A stretch of 64,000 bases of DNA from Nonomuraea turkmeniaca (lineage in GTDB: Bacteria > Actinomycetota > Actinomycetes > Streptosporangiales > Streptosporangiaceae), in the NCBI RefSeq assembly GCF_005889735.1, contig NZ_VCKY01000003.1, positions 52,945 through 116,944 of the forward strand. The letters run 5' to 3'. The notes under the pieces are model-generated. The model saw only the letters and a list, made by a program, of their open reading frames with translations. It was not told the DNA's origin and did not search any database. How positions within the stretch are numbered: the stretch's first letter is position 1; every line of letters starts with the position of its first letter. Shown here piece after piece: positions 34,042 to 41,866 of this stretch. The position numbers were made by a program, and so were the translations under genes.

Positions 34042-34724
34042 GCGAGGTGACGGCCGGGCGGCGGTTCGGTGAAGGGCCGCTCTCGCGGGCCTCGGCGCTG
34101 ATCTACACCCTGCTGGTGGTCGAGGGCATGTTCCTGGTCGCGGCCGCGCCGGGGCTGGTCGCGCTGCCCCTGCTCGGTCAGGACGTCAGTAACGTGCCGC
34201 TGGCTGCGCTCTGCGCGCTGCCCCTCGGGCCCGCGCTGTCCGCCGCGCTCTACGCGTTGCGCCATCGCAGCCGGGACCTGACGGATCTGCACCCGGCGGC
34301 GGCGTTCTGGCGCGGGTACAAGGCCAACGTGCGCGGGGTGCTGAAGATCTGGATCCCGTGGCTGGCCGGAGTGGCGATCATCGGGATGAACTTCGCGAAC
34401 TTCGCCGCAGCCGGGGTGCCGGGGTGGTGGGCGGTGCTGCTGGGGCTCGTCGCGGTGGCGGCGATGCTCTGGGTCGCCAACGCGCTGGTGATCGCCTCGT
34501 TGTTCGAGTTCCGGGCGGTGGACGTGGCCCGCCTGGCCGCCTACTTCCTCATGCGCCATCCCAAGGCGACCCTGGGCAACGTGCCGCTGCTGGTCGTGGC
34601 GGGCGGCGTCACCCTGATCGGGACCGAGCTGGCGGCGGCCGTCCTGGCCTCGGCGTTCGCGGCGGTGCTGTTGTGGAACAGCCGGCCGGTGATCGCCGAG
34701 GTCCAGGAGGAGTTCACGGCCTAG
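34038..34724 (+). CDS. DUF624 (YesL-like) membrane protein
   Basis: A 228-residue integral membrane protein starting at ATG 34038, overlapping the GH39 stop (ATGA) behind GGAGAGGAGAGG. Four to five helices, including LIYTLLVVEGMFLVAAAPGL, WIPWLAGVAIIGMNFANFAA and NVPLLVVAGGVTLIGTELAA. YesL/DUF624 proteins commonly accompany LplABC-type transporters and pectin/xylan genes; the role is unknown. The last four bases overlap the convergent GH67 gene. Confidence 0.82.
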   Translation: MSEVTAGRRFGEGPLSRASALIYTLLVVEGMFLVAAAPGLVALPLLGQDVSNVPLAALCALPLGPALSAALYALRHRSRDLTDLHPAAAFWRGYKANVRGVLKIWIPWLAGVAIIGMNFANFAAAGVPGWWAVLLGLVAVAAMLWVANALVIASLFEFRAVDVARLAAYFLMRHPKATLGNVPLLVVAGGVTLIGTELAAAVLASAFAAVLLWNSRPVIAEVQEEFTA

Positions 34725-36736
34725 GGGATGCGCCGGCCGCGCGCGTCCGGCACCCCCGACTTGCGGAAGAAGTAGGCGTTGATCTGGTCGCGCCACTCCT
34801 CCGCGCAGCGGAGCTGTTCATCGAGCAGCTCCTGCACCCGGGTGTGCAGCGCCGGGTCCATCAGCCCCGCTGTCTTGTCCCAGTGTGCGCGCATCTCGGC
34901 GGCCTCCTCCGCCCCGGCGAAGTGGGTGTCGTAGATGTGCTGGATGACGGTCGAGCCGCTGTGCAGCAGGTGCCCGTACGGCACGTGGTGGAAGAACAGC
35001 AGCAGCTCGTCCGGGCACTGCTCCAGGGACTCGTAGACGTCCGACCAGGGCTCCGGATACTGGCCGGTGTAGCCGGTGCCGGTGGCGCGCGTGCGGTCCA
35101 CGCCGACGCCGTCCCGGTCCGCGAAGTGGTACGTCCCCCACGGCGTGTACTCGTACCCGTCCACGTCGGGCCCGTAGTGGTGGCCGGGCCTGACCATGAA
35201 GCCGACGCCCAGCGGCGCAGTGTATCGCTCGTAGGTCCGCCAGGAACCGTCCATCATCGTGTGCAGCGTTCCCCGGAGCGGCTCCGGGGACGGGGCGAAC
35301 GTCAGGTCGATCCACTCGTCCAGGACGGCGGCGGGGTCCAAGCACGGGTCCCAGGCGAGCCGTCCGAACGCGTACAGGTTGGCCTGCGCGAGAGGATGTC
35401 CGGTCCAGTAGTGGTCGTCGCCCACGTTGGAGACCGCGACGAGCTCGGTGACGACCCCGGCCACGTCGCGGCCGTCCTGACCCCACGGTCGGAAGCCGAG
35501 CAGCTCACGCCACATCGGGGCCAGGTAGCAGACGTGCTTCTGCTGGCCGGTGTACTCCTGGGTCACCTGGAACTCCACCGCCAGGCGGGTCGCGGGCATG
35601 GCCGCGATCACCGGCGAGACCGGCTCGCGCGGCTGGAAGTCCATGGGGCCGTACTTCACCTGCAGGATCGCGTTGTCGCGGAAACTCCCGTCGAGCGGGG
35701 CGAAGTGGTCGTAGGCCGCGCGGGCCCGGTCGGTCGACCGGTCGCGCCAGTCCTGCCGATGGTTGTAGACGAACGCCCGCCAGTGCACGACGCCGCCGTG
35801 CGGGGCCAGCGCGCCGGCCAGCATGTTGGCGCCGTCGGCGTGGCTGCGCCCGTACGCGAACGGGCCCGGCTGGCCCTCCGAGTCGGCCTTGACCAGGTAA
35901 CCGCCGAAGTCGGGGATCGTCTCGTACACTCGCGCGGTCGTCGCGGCCCACCACTCCCGCACGTCCTCCTCCAGCGGGTCGGCCGTCGGCAGGCCGCCGA
36001 GCGCGATGGGGGAGGCGAAGTTGACCGACAGGTGCACGCGGATGCCGTAGGGGCGCAACTCGGCGGCGATCGCGGCGACCTCGCCGAGGCGGTCGGTCAG
36101 CAGGCGGGCCTCGGTGGCGTGCACGTTCACGTTGTTGATCGCGACCGCGTTGACGCCGGATGCGGCCAGCAGCCGCCCGTACGCCCGCACCCGCGTCAGG
36201 TCGTGGCGCAGGACGCCGTCCCGCCAGAAGATCGATCCGCCCGCGTAGCCGCGCTCGACCTGCCCCATGACCGGGTGCACGTCGATGTTGTCCCAGTGGT
36301 CGAGCATGCGCCGCCGCATCGCCGGCTCGTGCCGCTCCACCGGCCGCGCCGGCCCGAAGGCCGCCTCGCCGAGCCTGACCAGGTGGAACAGGCCGTAGAG
36401 CAGCCCGGCCGGGCCGCCCGCGAGCACTACCGTGACGCCGTCGCGGCGGGCCAGCCCGTAGCCCTCCTCGCCGATCGGGCCGGCCTCGGCCAGGACCGCC
36501 GCCGCGACCGGCGGCAACGGGCCGGCCGTGGTGAGCGCGAGCACGAGGTCGCAGGGGCCGTCGCCGGTCCGCTCGACGCTGCCGCCGTACCGGGCGCAGG
36601 CGGCGGCGACCTCGTCGTGCACGGTCTCGGCGAGTGCGCCCCCGCCCAGCACGCGGGCCCGGCGCGAGCCGATCGCGCGGAACGCCTCCGGCGGCAGCCA
36701 CGCCGCGTGCACGTCGGTCAGCTCTGGAATGGTCAC
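34721..36736 (-). CDS. GH67 alpha-glucuronidase
   Basis: A 671-residue enzyme removing (4-O-methyl-)glucuronic acid from xylo-oligosaccharides. No signal peptide, so probably cytoplasmic. GH67 motifs: LLDHWDNIDV-type RRMLDHWDNIDVHPVMGQVE, general acid in VKADSEGQPGPFAYGRSHAD, the base pair region DNAILQVKYGPMDFQPREP and EFQVTQEYTGQQKHVCYLAP, and the C-terminal GH67M/C domains (VPYGHLLHSG, QHIYDTHFAGAEEA). Start GTG 36736 after GGAGGAGCC. Convergent with the ABC operon. It would complete glucuronoxylan degradation. Confidence 0.93.
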   Translation of the reverse strand: MTIPELTDVHAAWLPPEAFRAIGSRRARVLGGGALAETVHDEVAAACARYGGSVERTGDGPCDLVLALTTAGPLPPVAAAVLAEAGPIGEEGYGLARRDGVTVVLAGGPAGLLYGLFHLVRLGEAAFGPARPVERHEPAMRRRMLDHWDNIDVHPVMGQVERGYAGGSIFWRDGVLRHDLTRVRAYGRLLAASGVNAVAINNVNVHATEARLLTDRLGEVAAIAAELRPYGIRVHLSVNFASPIALGGLPTADPLEEDVREWWAATTARVYETIPDFGGYLVKADSEGQPGPFAYGRSHADGANMLAGALAPHGGVVHWRAFVYNHRQDWRDRSTDRARAAYDHFAPLDGSFRDNAILQVKYGPMDFQPREPVSPVIAAMPATRLAVEFQVTQEYTGQQKHVCYLAPMWRELLGFRPWGQDGRDVAGVVTELVAVSNVGDDHYWTGHPLAQANLYAFGRLAWDPCLDPAAVLDEWIDLTFAPSPEPLRGTLHTMMDGSWRTYERYTAPLGVGFMVRPGHHYGPDVDGYEYTPWGTYHFADRDGVGVDRTRATGTGYTGQYPEPWSDVYESLEQCPDELLLFFHHVPYGHLLHSGSTVIQHIYDTHFAGAEEAAEMRAHWDKTAGLMDPALHTRVQELLDEQLRCAEEWRDQINAYFFRKSGVPDARGRRIP

Positions 36737-36788
36737 GAGGCTCCTCCGGCCGTCATGATGATCGGTCGTGGACGAATCTATCGAAACC

Positions 36789-36812
36789 GGTCAGACCGGC
36801 GGAGGTCAGACC
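36789..36812. promoter_or_regulatory. Two GGTCAGACC boxes upstream of GH67
   Basis: GGTCAGACC at 36789-36797 and 36804-36812, each a GGTC-N-GACC palindrome, 15 bp apart. A CGAAACCGG half-site adjoins at 36782-36790. Candidate operator for GH67; regulator unknown. Confidence 0.35.
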
Positions 36813-36849
36813 ACCCCACGGCCCAGGGGCCGCCCTGCGGGCGCCGGTC

Positions 36850-37236
36850 TTACCCGGTGATCAGCGCGTTGACGACCAGCACCTCTTCGCCCGCGGACCC
36901 GTCCAGCCGGATCGACACCTCCCAGGCACCGGTCATGGGGAACAGCTCGCCCTCGGCCACGAAACGGCCGGGCGCCGCCTTCCGCGCGGTGAGCTCGGGG
37001 GTGGAGTGCCCCATGCCGGGCATCACCGCCGACACGGCCACGTCGTCCGGATCGCCCGACGTCACCAGCACCTCGACCGAGACGCGGCCCGTCGTCGGCT
37101 CGTCGCTGACGACCGTGACGGCGTAGCGGGTCCCCGCGCTGCTCACGCGGAGCGGCTCGGCGGCCAGGCCGCGGCCGACGATGAAGATCACGGCCGCCGC
37201 GACGACCAGGGCGACGGCGATCATGATCCGCTTCAC
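36850..37236 (-). CDS. Membrane-anchored FixH/YtkA-like protein
   Basis: A 128-residue protein from GTG 37236, overlapping the preceding stop (GTGA). One N-terminal helix (MIAVALVVAAAVIFIVGRGL) and an extracytoplasmic beta-sandwich with VSAVMPGMGHSTPEL and FPMTGAWEVSIRLDG, the YtkA/FixH pattern often linked to copper or oxidase assembly. Last gene of a three-gene coupled operon. Confidence 0.72.
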   Translation of the reverse strand: MKRIMIAVALVVAAAVIFIVGRGLAAEPLRVSSAGTRYAVTVVSDEPTTGRVSVEVLVTSGDPDDVAVSAVMPGMGHSTPELTARKAAPGRFVAEGELFPMTGAWEVSIRLDGSAGEEVLVVNALITG

Positions 37237-38543
37237 TGAACGGTCTCCGAGACGTCCACGGTGAACGGCACGGTCACGATCCGGTCGGCCAGGGCGTACT
37301 GGGCCCAGGCGAGATACCGTCCCGGCTCGGGAAAGCTGAAAGTGAAGCGCAGCCGGGGACCGCCGGAACCCATCTCGTGCACATGGCCGAGGAAGTCGCC
37401 GTCCTGGCTGCGGACGATCAGGTGACCGCTCATGCCGAGCCACGGCCTCACCGGTCCTGTGGCGTCGAGCTCGACGGTCGCCGGCCGGCCCGCGACGGGA
37501 GCGGCGGGCCGCATCCGCGGTGGCGCGGCGGGCTCCGCGTCGCCGGCCCCGAAGGCGGCGCCGGCGGGCTCCGCGCCGCCTTCGGGGCTGCCCATGTCCA
37601 CCTCACCATCGATCCTGAACCGTCCGGTGAGGAGCTGTCCGCCGGAGTCCTCCCGCTCCAGCTCGACATGCGTCCGGTAGGCGCCTGGCCGGTCCGCCCG
37701 CAACCTGACCTCCAGCCGCCCTGCCGCCGTGCGCAGCGGGTGCAGGTGCCGGAAGAACCTCCCGTCCTCGCTGGTGACGACCACGTGGGCGAGCGCCTCG
37801 TGGTGGATCGCGAGATCGTCAACGGGCCGCCCGGTGGACCCGTCGACGAGATCAACCCGCACGGTGAACTCCTGTCCCACCGCCGGCCGCGCCGGCACCG
37901 TCTCCACCCGCCCCTGCACGAACGGACGCCCGCCCGCCTGCGACGTGACCACGGGCGCGGCGCCGTCCGGCGGCCCGGCAGGGAGCATCGGCTCGAACAC
38001 GATGGCCATGACCGCGACCGTCACCCCCACGGCCGCGCCACCCGACACCGCCATGGCGCGGCCCGGCCGGGCCACCGCCCCGGTGAGCAGGCCGCCCACC
38101 AGCAGCAGCCCGGCCACGAAGAAACCGCCGTAGATCAGGAGCTCCGCGCCTGTTCCGCGCTCCACGAGCACGCGGAACGGCACCACGGCGACCTCGTTCC
38201 CCGCCCGCAGCGTGAGCTCGTGCGGCCCGGTCCGCTCCACCCTGAGCTCGGTGTACTGCGGATCCCGCAACACCGGACGCGCCACGCCGGTCACCGTGCG
38301 GCCGTCCTCGACGGACCGGACGGCCAGCTCGACCGGCGGGCCGGTGACCGGCTCGAAGGCGATGACGCCGATCCGCAGAGGACCGGGCACCCGCGTGGTG
38401 CCCTTGACCACCACGGTGACCTCCATGCCGGCGATCGTCTGGGCGATCCGCAGGTCCGCGCCCGCCGAGACGTTGTGCGCCGCGGCCGGCGCGGCGCACA
38501 ACAGCACCAGCACGACGACCAGACAGAGCAGCCGCCGGATCAT
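37233..38543 (-). CDS. Secreted/membrane protein with repeated His-rich beta-domains
   Basis: A 436-residue protein with a signal peptide (LLCLVVVLVLLCAAPAAAHN), an N-terminal beta domain, a central membrane segment pair (ELLIYGGFFVAGLLLVGGLL; GAAVGVTVAVMAIVF) and two C-terminal YtkA-like domains. The latter carry matching motifs LAHVVVTSEDGRFFRHLHPL and SGHLIVRSQDGDFLGHVHEM. The paired HLHP/HVHE sites suggest metal, perhaps copper, binding. Both ends overlap neighbours (ATGA, GTGA). Family name not recognised. Confidence 0.65.
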   Translation of the reverse strand: MIRRLLCLVVVLVLLCAAPAAAHNVSAGADLRIAQTIAGMEVTVVVKGTTRVPGPLRIGVIAFEPVTGPPVELAVRSVEDGRTVTGVARPVLRDPQYTELRVERTGPHELTLRAGNEVAVVPFRVLVERGTGAELLIYGGFFVAGLLLVGGLLTGAVARPGRAMAVSGGAAVGVTVAVMAIVFEPMLPAGPPDGAAPVVTSQAGGRPFVQGRVETVPARPAVGQEFTVRVDLVDGSTGRPVDDLAIHHEALAHVVVTSEDGRFFRHLHPLRTAAGRLEVRLRADRPGAYRTHVELEREDSGGQLLTGRFRIDGEVDMGSPEGGAEPAGAAFGAGDAEPAAPPRMRPAAPVAGRPATVELDATGPVRPWLGMSGHLIVRSQDGDFLGHVHEMGSGGPRLRFTFSFPEPGRYLAWAQYALADRIVTVPFTVDVSETVQ

Positions 38544-39673
38544 GCCCTGTCGTCGACGGGCGTATCGACCGGGCCGGCCCTGTCGGCCTTGTCGGGCAGG
38601 TCAGGAGCGCCGGGCAGGCTGACCTCGTTCGGCAGGAACAGCGCCCCGAGCAGCAGCCCGATCAGCCCGGCCACGATCGGTGCGCCGGTCCACAACTCCG
38701 GCGTGTCGGGCAGCCCGCCACCCGTCGCCGCCGCGAATCCGATGTACAGCGACCAGGTGGCGAAGCTCGACAACCCGGCGAACGCCCAGAAGGCGAAGCG
38801 CCGGCCGGCCGACGGGCGCAGCCAGAGGATCAGCACGTCGGCGGCGAGGCCACCGGCCACCACGGACACCAGGATCGGCACGTTGTCGAACGCCGTCTGC
38901 GCGCCCGGCATGAGCACCGCCAGCGCGTACATGATGGTCACGCTGCCGAACGGCAACCGCCACCGGCGCACCAGCAGCAGCACGGGCGCCAGCAGGACGA
39001 TGTTCGTGAGGGCGATCGTCGTGGCGAGCCGGTCCGCGCCCCCGTCGTCCAGGAGGGAGAACGCCTCGACGATGCGGCCGGCGCGCCACTGCAGGGCGTC
39101 GCCGTACGACAGGAACAACGACACCAGCGTGGTCGCGAACGCCAGCCCGATCAGCGCCGGCAGCAGGCGTCCCAGTGTCGGTCCCGCGCCCACGTCGGGG
39201 GCGTTCCAGGCCGAGCGGAGCGGCGTGGTGATGATGAGCAGCATCGACGTGACCAGCCCCAGATGCGACGGGCTGAACAGAATGTCGATGCTCGTCTCGA
39301 TGCCGAGGATGGTGTGCCACATCATGTCGGCGAAGCCGAAGGCGGCGAACGCGGGCACCGCCACGAGTCCGGCCAGATATCCCTGGGGCACCGCCGCCAG
39401 TCCCTGCCGGCCGGCGCGGACGTTGCGCCACACCTGCCAGATGATCCAGCCGGATACGGCCGCGAATCCCGAGTAGAACGCCGCGTGCCATGGCGTGAAG
39501 AACGTCTCCAGCTCGCTGTCGAGGTTGGAGTGCGCCCAGGCGTCGATCATCAGCCCGATGCCGAACCACACCCCCAGCAGCGCGGTGACGAGGTCGGTGC
39601 GGACCGACACCCACGTCCGCGGCTCACCCGTGTCCACCAGTAATCGTCGAATTCCGTCATTCGCCAAAGCCAC
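38540..39673 (-). CDS. Polytopic membrane protein of unknown function
   Basis: A 377-residue protein with about nine or ten hydrophobic segments. Histidines lie near predicted membrane faces: MIDAWAHSNL, FTPWHAAFYSG, DMMWHTILG, SPSHLGLV. Such paired His in helices recall heme- or metal-binding membrane proteins. Start GTG 39673 behind AGGAGGCTCGAG. First gene of the coupled operon with the two YtkA-like proteins. Function unknown; metal handling is inference. Confidence 0.65.
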   Translation of the reverse strand: MALANDGIRRLLVDTGEPRTWVSVRTDLVTALLGVWFGIGLMIDAWAHSNLDSELETFFTPWHAAFYSGFAAVSGWIIWQVWRNVRAGRQGLAAVPQGYLAGLVAVPAFAAFGFADMMWHTILGIETSIDILFSPSHLGLVTSMLLIITTPLRSAWNAPDVGAGPTLGRLLPALIGLAFATTLVSLFLSYGDALQWRAGRIVEAFSLLDDGGADRLATTIALTNIVLLAPVLLLVRRWRLPFGSVTIMYALAVLMPGAQTAFDNVPILVSVVAGGLAADVLILWLRPSAGRRFAFWAFAGLSSFATWSLYIGFAAATGGGLPDTPELWTGAPIVAGLIGLLLGALFLPNEVSLPGAPDLPDKADRAGPVDTPVDDRA

Positions 39674-39961
39674 CTCGAGCCTCCTTCGCCTGACTTCGAT
39701 CTTTCCAGACTTGGAATAAGGACGGGGTTGCGAATTTCCGCCGAATGTGGCGTTGTGTAATGGCCATTTCGCGCTGCGTCTTTAATGTGACTGTTTTCGA
39801 AGGGACAATGCACAGCCGGTGATCGATATTCGGCGGAGTCGGCGTGTGACATGTATCACGCTCATTTGCTCGGTCCGGCCCGTCACCTCTTCGCGCGCCA
39901 GGTCGTCATAGGGGTGGTCCCGGCGGAACGGGACCCCAGCACCTGAAAGGGAACGCGAAAG

Positions 39962-41275
39962 ATGACGAACAACGACCTGCGCGGCGCCGTCGGCGGCCGC
40001 GTGTTGCTGCCCGGCGACCACGGGTTCGAGCAGGCGGCCAAGGCATGGAACCTGTCCGTGGAACAACGGGTGGCCGCCGTCGTCGAGGCCGCGGGCGCCG
40101 GCGACGTGGCGGCCACCGTCATGTACGCCCGCCGCTCCGGCCTCGCGGTGACCGCCCAGCCGAGCGGGCACGGCGCCTCCGGCGACACCGACGGCGTGAT
40201 CCTCCTGCGTACCGGCAGGCTGGACGAGGTGCACGTGAATCCCGGCGAGCGCACGGCGCGCGTCGGAGCCGGCGTTCAATGGGGGAAGGTCCTGGCGGCG
40301 GCCGGACCGCACGGGCTGACCGGCCTGGCGGGCAGCAGCCCCATCGTGAGCGTGACCGGCTACACCCTGGGCGGCGGCCTGAGCTGGTTCGGCCGCAGGC
40401 ACGGCTTCGCCGCCGACAGCGTGCGGGCCTTCGAGGTCGTCACCGCGGACGGCGAGCAGGCCAGGGTCACCGCGGACACCGACCCCGACCTGTTCTGGGC
40501 GCTGCGCGGCGGAGGCGGGGACTTCGCGCTGGTGACGGCCGTCGAGTTCGGCCTGCACCCGGCCCCGAGCCTGTACGGCGGCCGCGTGCTGTGGCCGGGA
40601 CACCGCACGCGCGAGGTGTTCGACGCCTTCCTGGAGATCACCGCCGAGGCCCCCGACGAGCTGTCCGTCTGGTTCACCCGGCTGCAGATCCCGCAGGCGC
40701 CGCCCATGGTCGGGATCGACAGCGCCTTCCTCGGCGGCGAGGCCGAGGGGCAGGCGCTGCTCGCTCGCCTCGACAAGATCGGCGACGTGATCGCCGACAA
40801 GCGCGGCCCCGTCGCCGTCGCGAACCTGGGCGACATCACCGCCGACCCCACCGACCCGGCGCCTGGCCGCGCACGGAACGAGCTCCTGACCGGATTCGAC
40901 GACGCGGTGATCGACGTGTTGATCAGCCGGCCGATCGAGCCGGTGCTCGGCGTCCAGATCCGGCACCTCGGCGGCGCGCTGGCCGCCTCCCGTCCGGACG
41001 CCGGGCCGAGCGGACCGCTGGCGGAGCCCTACCTGCTCTCCCTGGTCGGGCTGGCGCTCAACCCCGAGCTGTCCGCGGCCGTGGGCGCCAAGCAGGCCGG
41101 CATCGTCGAGGAGCTCGGCGCGCGGGTCAGCGGGCGCAAGCCGTACACGATGCTGGCGCGGGGCGAGCGGGCGGCGGCGGCCTTCTCCGCGGACACGATC
41201 GCCCGGCTGCGGGAGATCAAGCGGGCCCGCGATCCGCAGGGCGTGCTGCGGGCCAACTTCCCCGTGCTGGCGTAA
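39962..41275 (+). CDS. BBE-type FAD-linked oxidoreductase
   Basis: A 437-residue flavoenzyme of the berberine-bridge/vanillyl-alcohol-oxidase superfamily. FAD-binding PF01565 domain: SGLAVTAQPSGHGASGDTDG, with the His of SGHG placed as the covalent flavin attachment site, and SVTGYTLGGGLSWFGRRHGF. C-terminal BBE segment (KRARDPQGVLRANFPV). No signal peptide. ATG 39962 follows GAAAGGGAACG. It stands alone with a 288-bp upstream gap. Substrate unknown. Confidence 0.9.
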   Translation: MTNNDLRGAVGGRVLLPGDHGFEQAAKAWNLSVEQRVAAVVEAAGAGDVAATVMYARRSGLAVTAQPSGHGASGDTDGVILLRTGRLDEVHVNPGERTARVGAGVQWGKVLAAAGPHGLTGLAGSSPIVSVTGYTLGGGLSWFGRRHGFAADSVRAFEVVTADGEQARVTADTDPDLFWALRGGGGDFALVTAVEFGLHPAPSLYGGRVLWPGHRTREVFDAFLEITAEAPDELSVWFTRLQIPQAPPMVGIDSAFLGGEAEGQALLARLDKIGDVIADKRGPVAVANLGDITADPTDPAPGRARNELLTGFDDAVIDVLISRPIEPVLGVQIRHLGGALAASRPDAGPSGPLAEPYLLSLVGLALNPELSAAVGAKQAGIVEELGARVSGRKPYTMLARGERAAAAFSADTIARLREIKRARDPQGVLRANFPVLA

Positions 41276-41283
41276 CCGCGTCG

Positions 41284-41305
41284 CCGGGAGGGGCAGAGCC
41301 TCCGG
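41284..41305. terminator. Terminator-like hairpin between convergent genes
   Basis: Stem CCGGGAGG / CCTCCGG (one bulged G) with loop GGCAGAG, between the flavoenzyme stop (41275) and the end of the DUF5519 gene (41306). It could end transcription from both sides. Confidence 0.5.
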
Positions 41306-41830
41306 TCAGAGGACCTGGCCGGAGGCGAAGGCGTGGCTGCGGCGCACCAGCTCCCAGACCGTCTCCAGCTCGTCCTCGTCGCGCGGCCCGTACACCATGA
41401 CCAGCGTCGGCGCGTGCCGGCCGTCGCGGACCACAGGGTGCGGCTCGCCCCAGCCCTTCTCCACCACCTCGGCGGCGTCCCGCTCGGGCAGCAGCAGGTG
41501 CAGGCTGCCGTCGAGGGGGCCGTGCAGGTGGGCGAACTCGGTGCTCTCGCGGGCGACCATGGTGGCCGGTCCCTTCGCCGGCGCCATGGCCGGCCCCGCG
41601 GCGTGCGCCGGATTCATGTGCAGGGCGCGGGTGTCGGCCAAGGAGACGACGCTCGCGCCGGTGCGGATGTGATCGAGACCGATCATGCGCTGCCACAGCT
41701 CTTCCTGCAGCTCGGCCGGTGCGATCTGGTCGAGCTGCTGGTGCGGGATCTCAGGGTAGGTCGCCGGGCGGGGACCTACCCGCTCCGGCAGACCTACCAT
41801 GACCGACATTTCGCTCTGTTTAGTGCTCAC
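41306..41830 (-). CDS. Luciferase-like DUF5519 family protein
   Basis: A 174-residue protein. ATYPEIPHQQLDQIAPAELQ, then LHGPLDGSLHLLLPERDAAE, VVEKGWGEPHPV and VMVYGPRDEDELETVWELVR match the DUF5519 (luciferase-domain) family. Start GTG 41830 has no ribosome site but sits 9 bases past a TATGAT box, so it may be leaderless; ATG 41809 is an alternative. Small cytoplasmic protein. Function unknown. Confidence 0.78.
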   Translation of the reverse strand: MSTKQSEMSVMVGLPERVGPRPATYPEIPHQQLDQIAPAELQEELWQRMIGLDHIRTGASVVSLADTRALHMNPAHAAGPAMAPAKGPATMVARESTEFAHLHGPLDGSLHLLLPERDAAEVVEKGWGEPHPVVRDGRHAPTLVMVYGPRDEDELETVWELVRRSHAFASGQVL

Positions 41831-41838
41831 AGGTAGTT

Positions 41839-41866
41839 ATCATACAATTACTCTCTGGCATTGCCT
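41839..41866 (-). promoter_or_regulatory. Promoter of the DUF5519 gene
   Basis: On the minus strand: CTGAGG (41861-41866), 16-17 bases, TATGAT (41839-41844). The predicted start falls at or next to GTG 41830, suggesting a leaderless message. The -35 box overlaps the stop region of the upstream glycosidase gene. Confidence 0.45.

Noticed and set aside
34358..37126. Long plus-strand open frame of about 922 codons
   Set aside because: Antisense to GH67; no domain, no ribosome site, GC-bias shadow.
39703..39716. TTCCA-GACT-TGGAA inverted repeat upstream of the envelope operon
   Set aside because: Could be an operator, but there is no second copy, no promoter boxes and no linked regulator.
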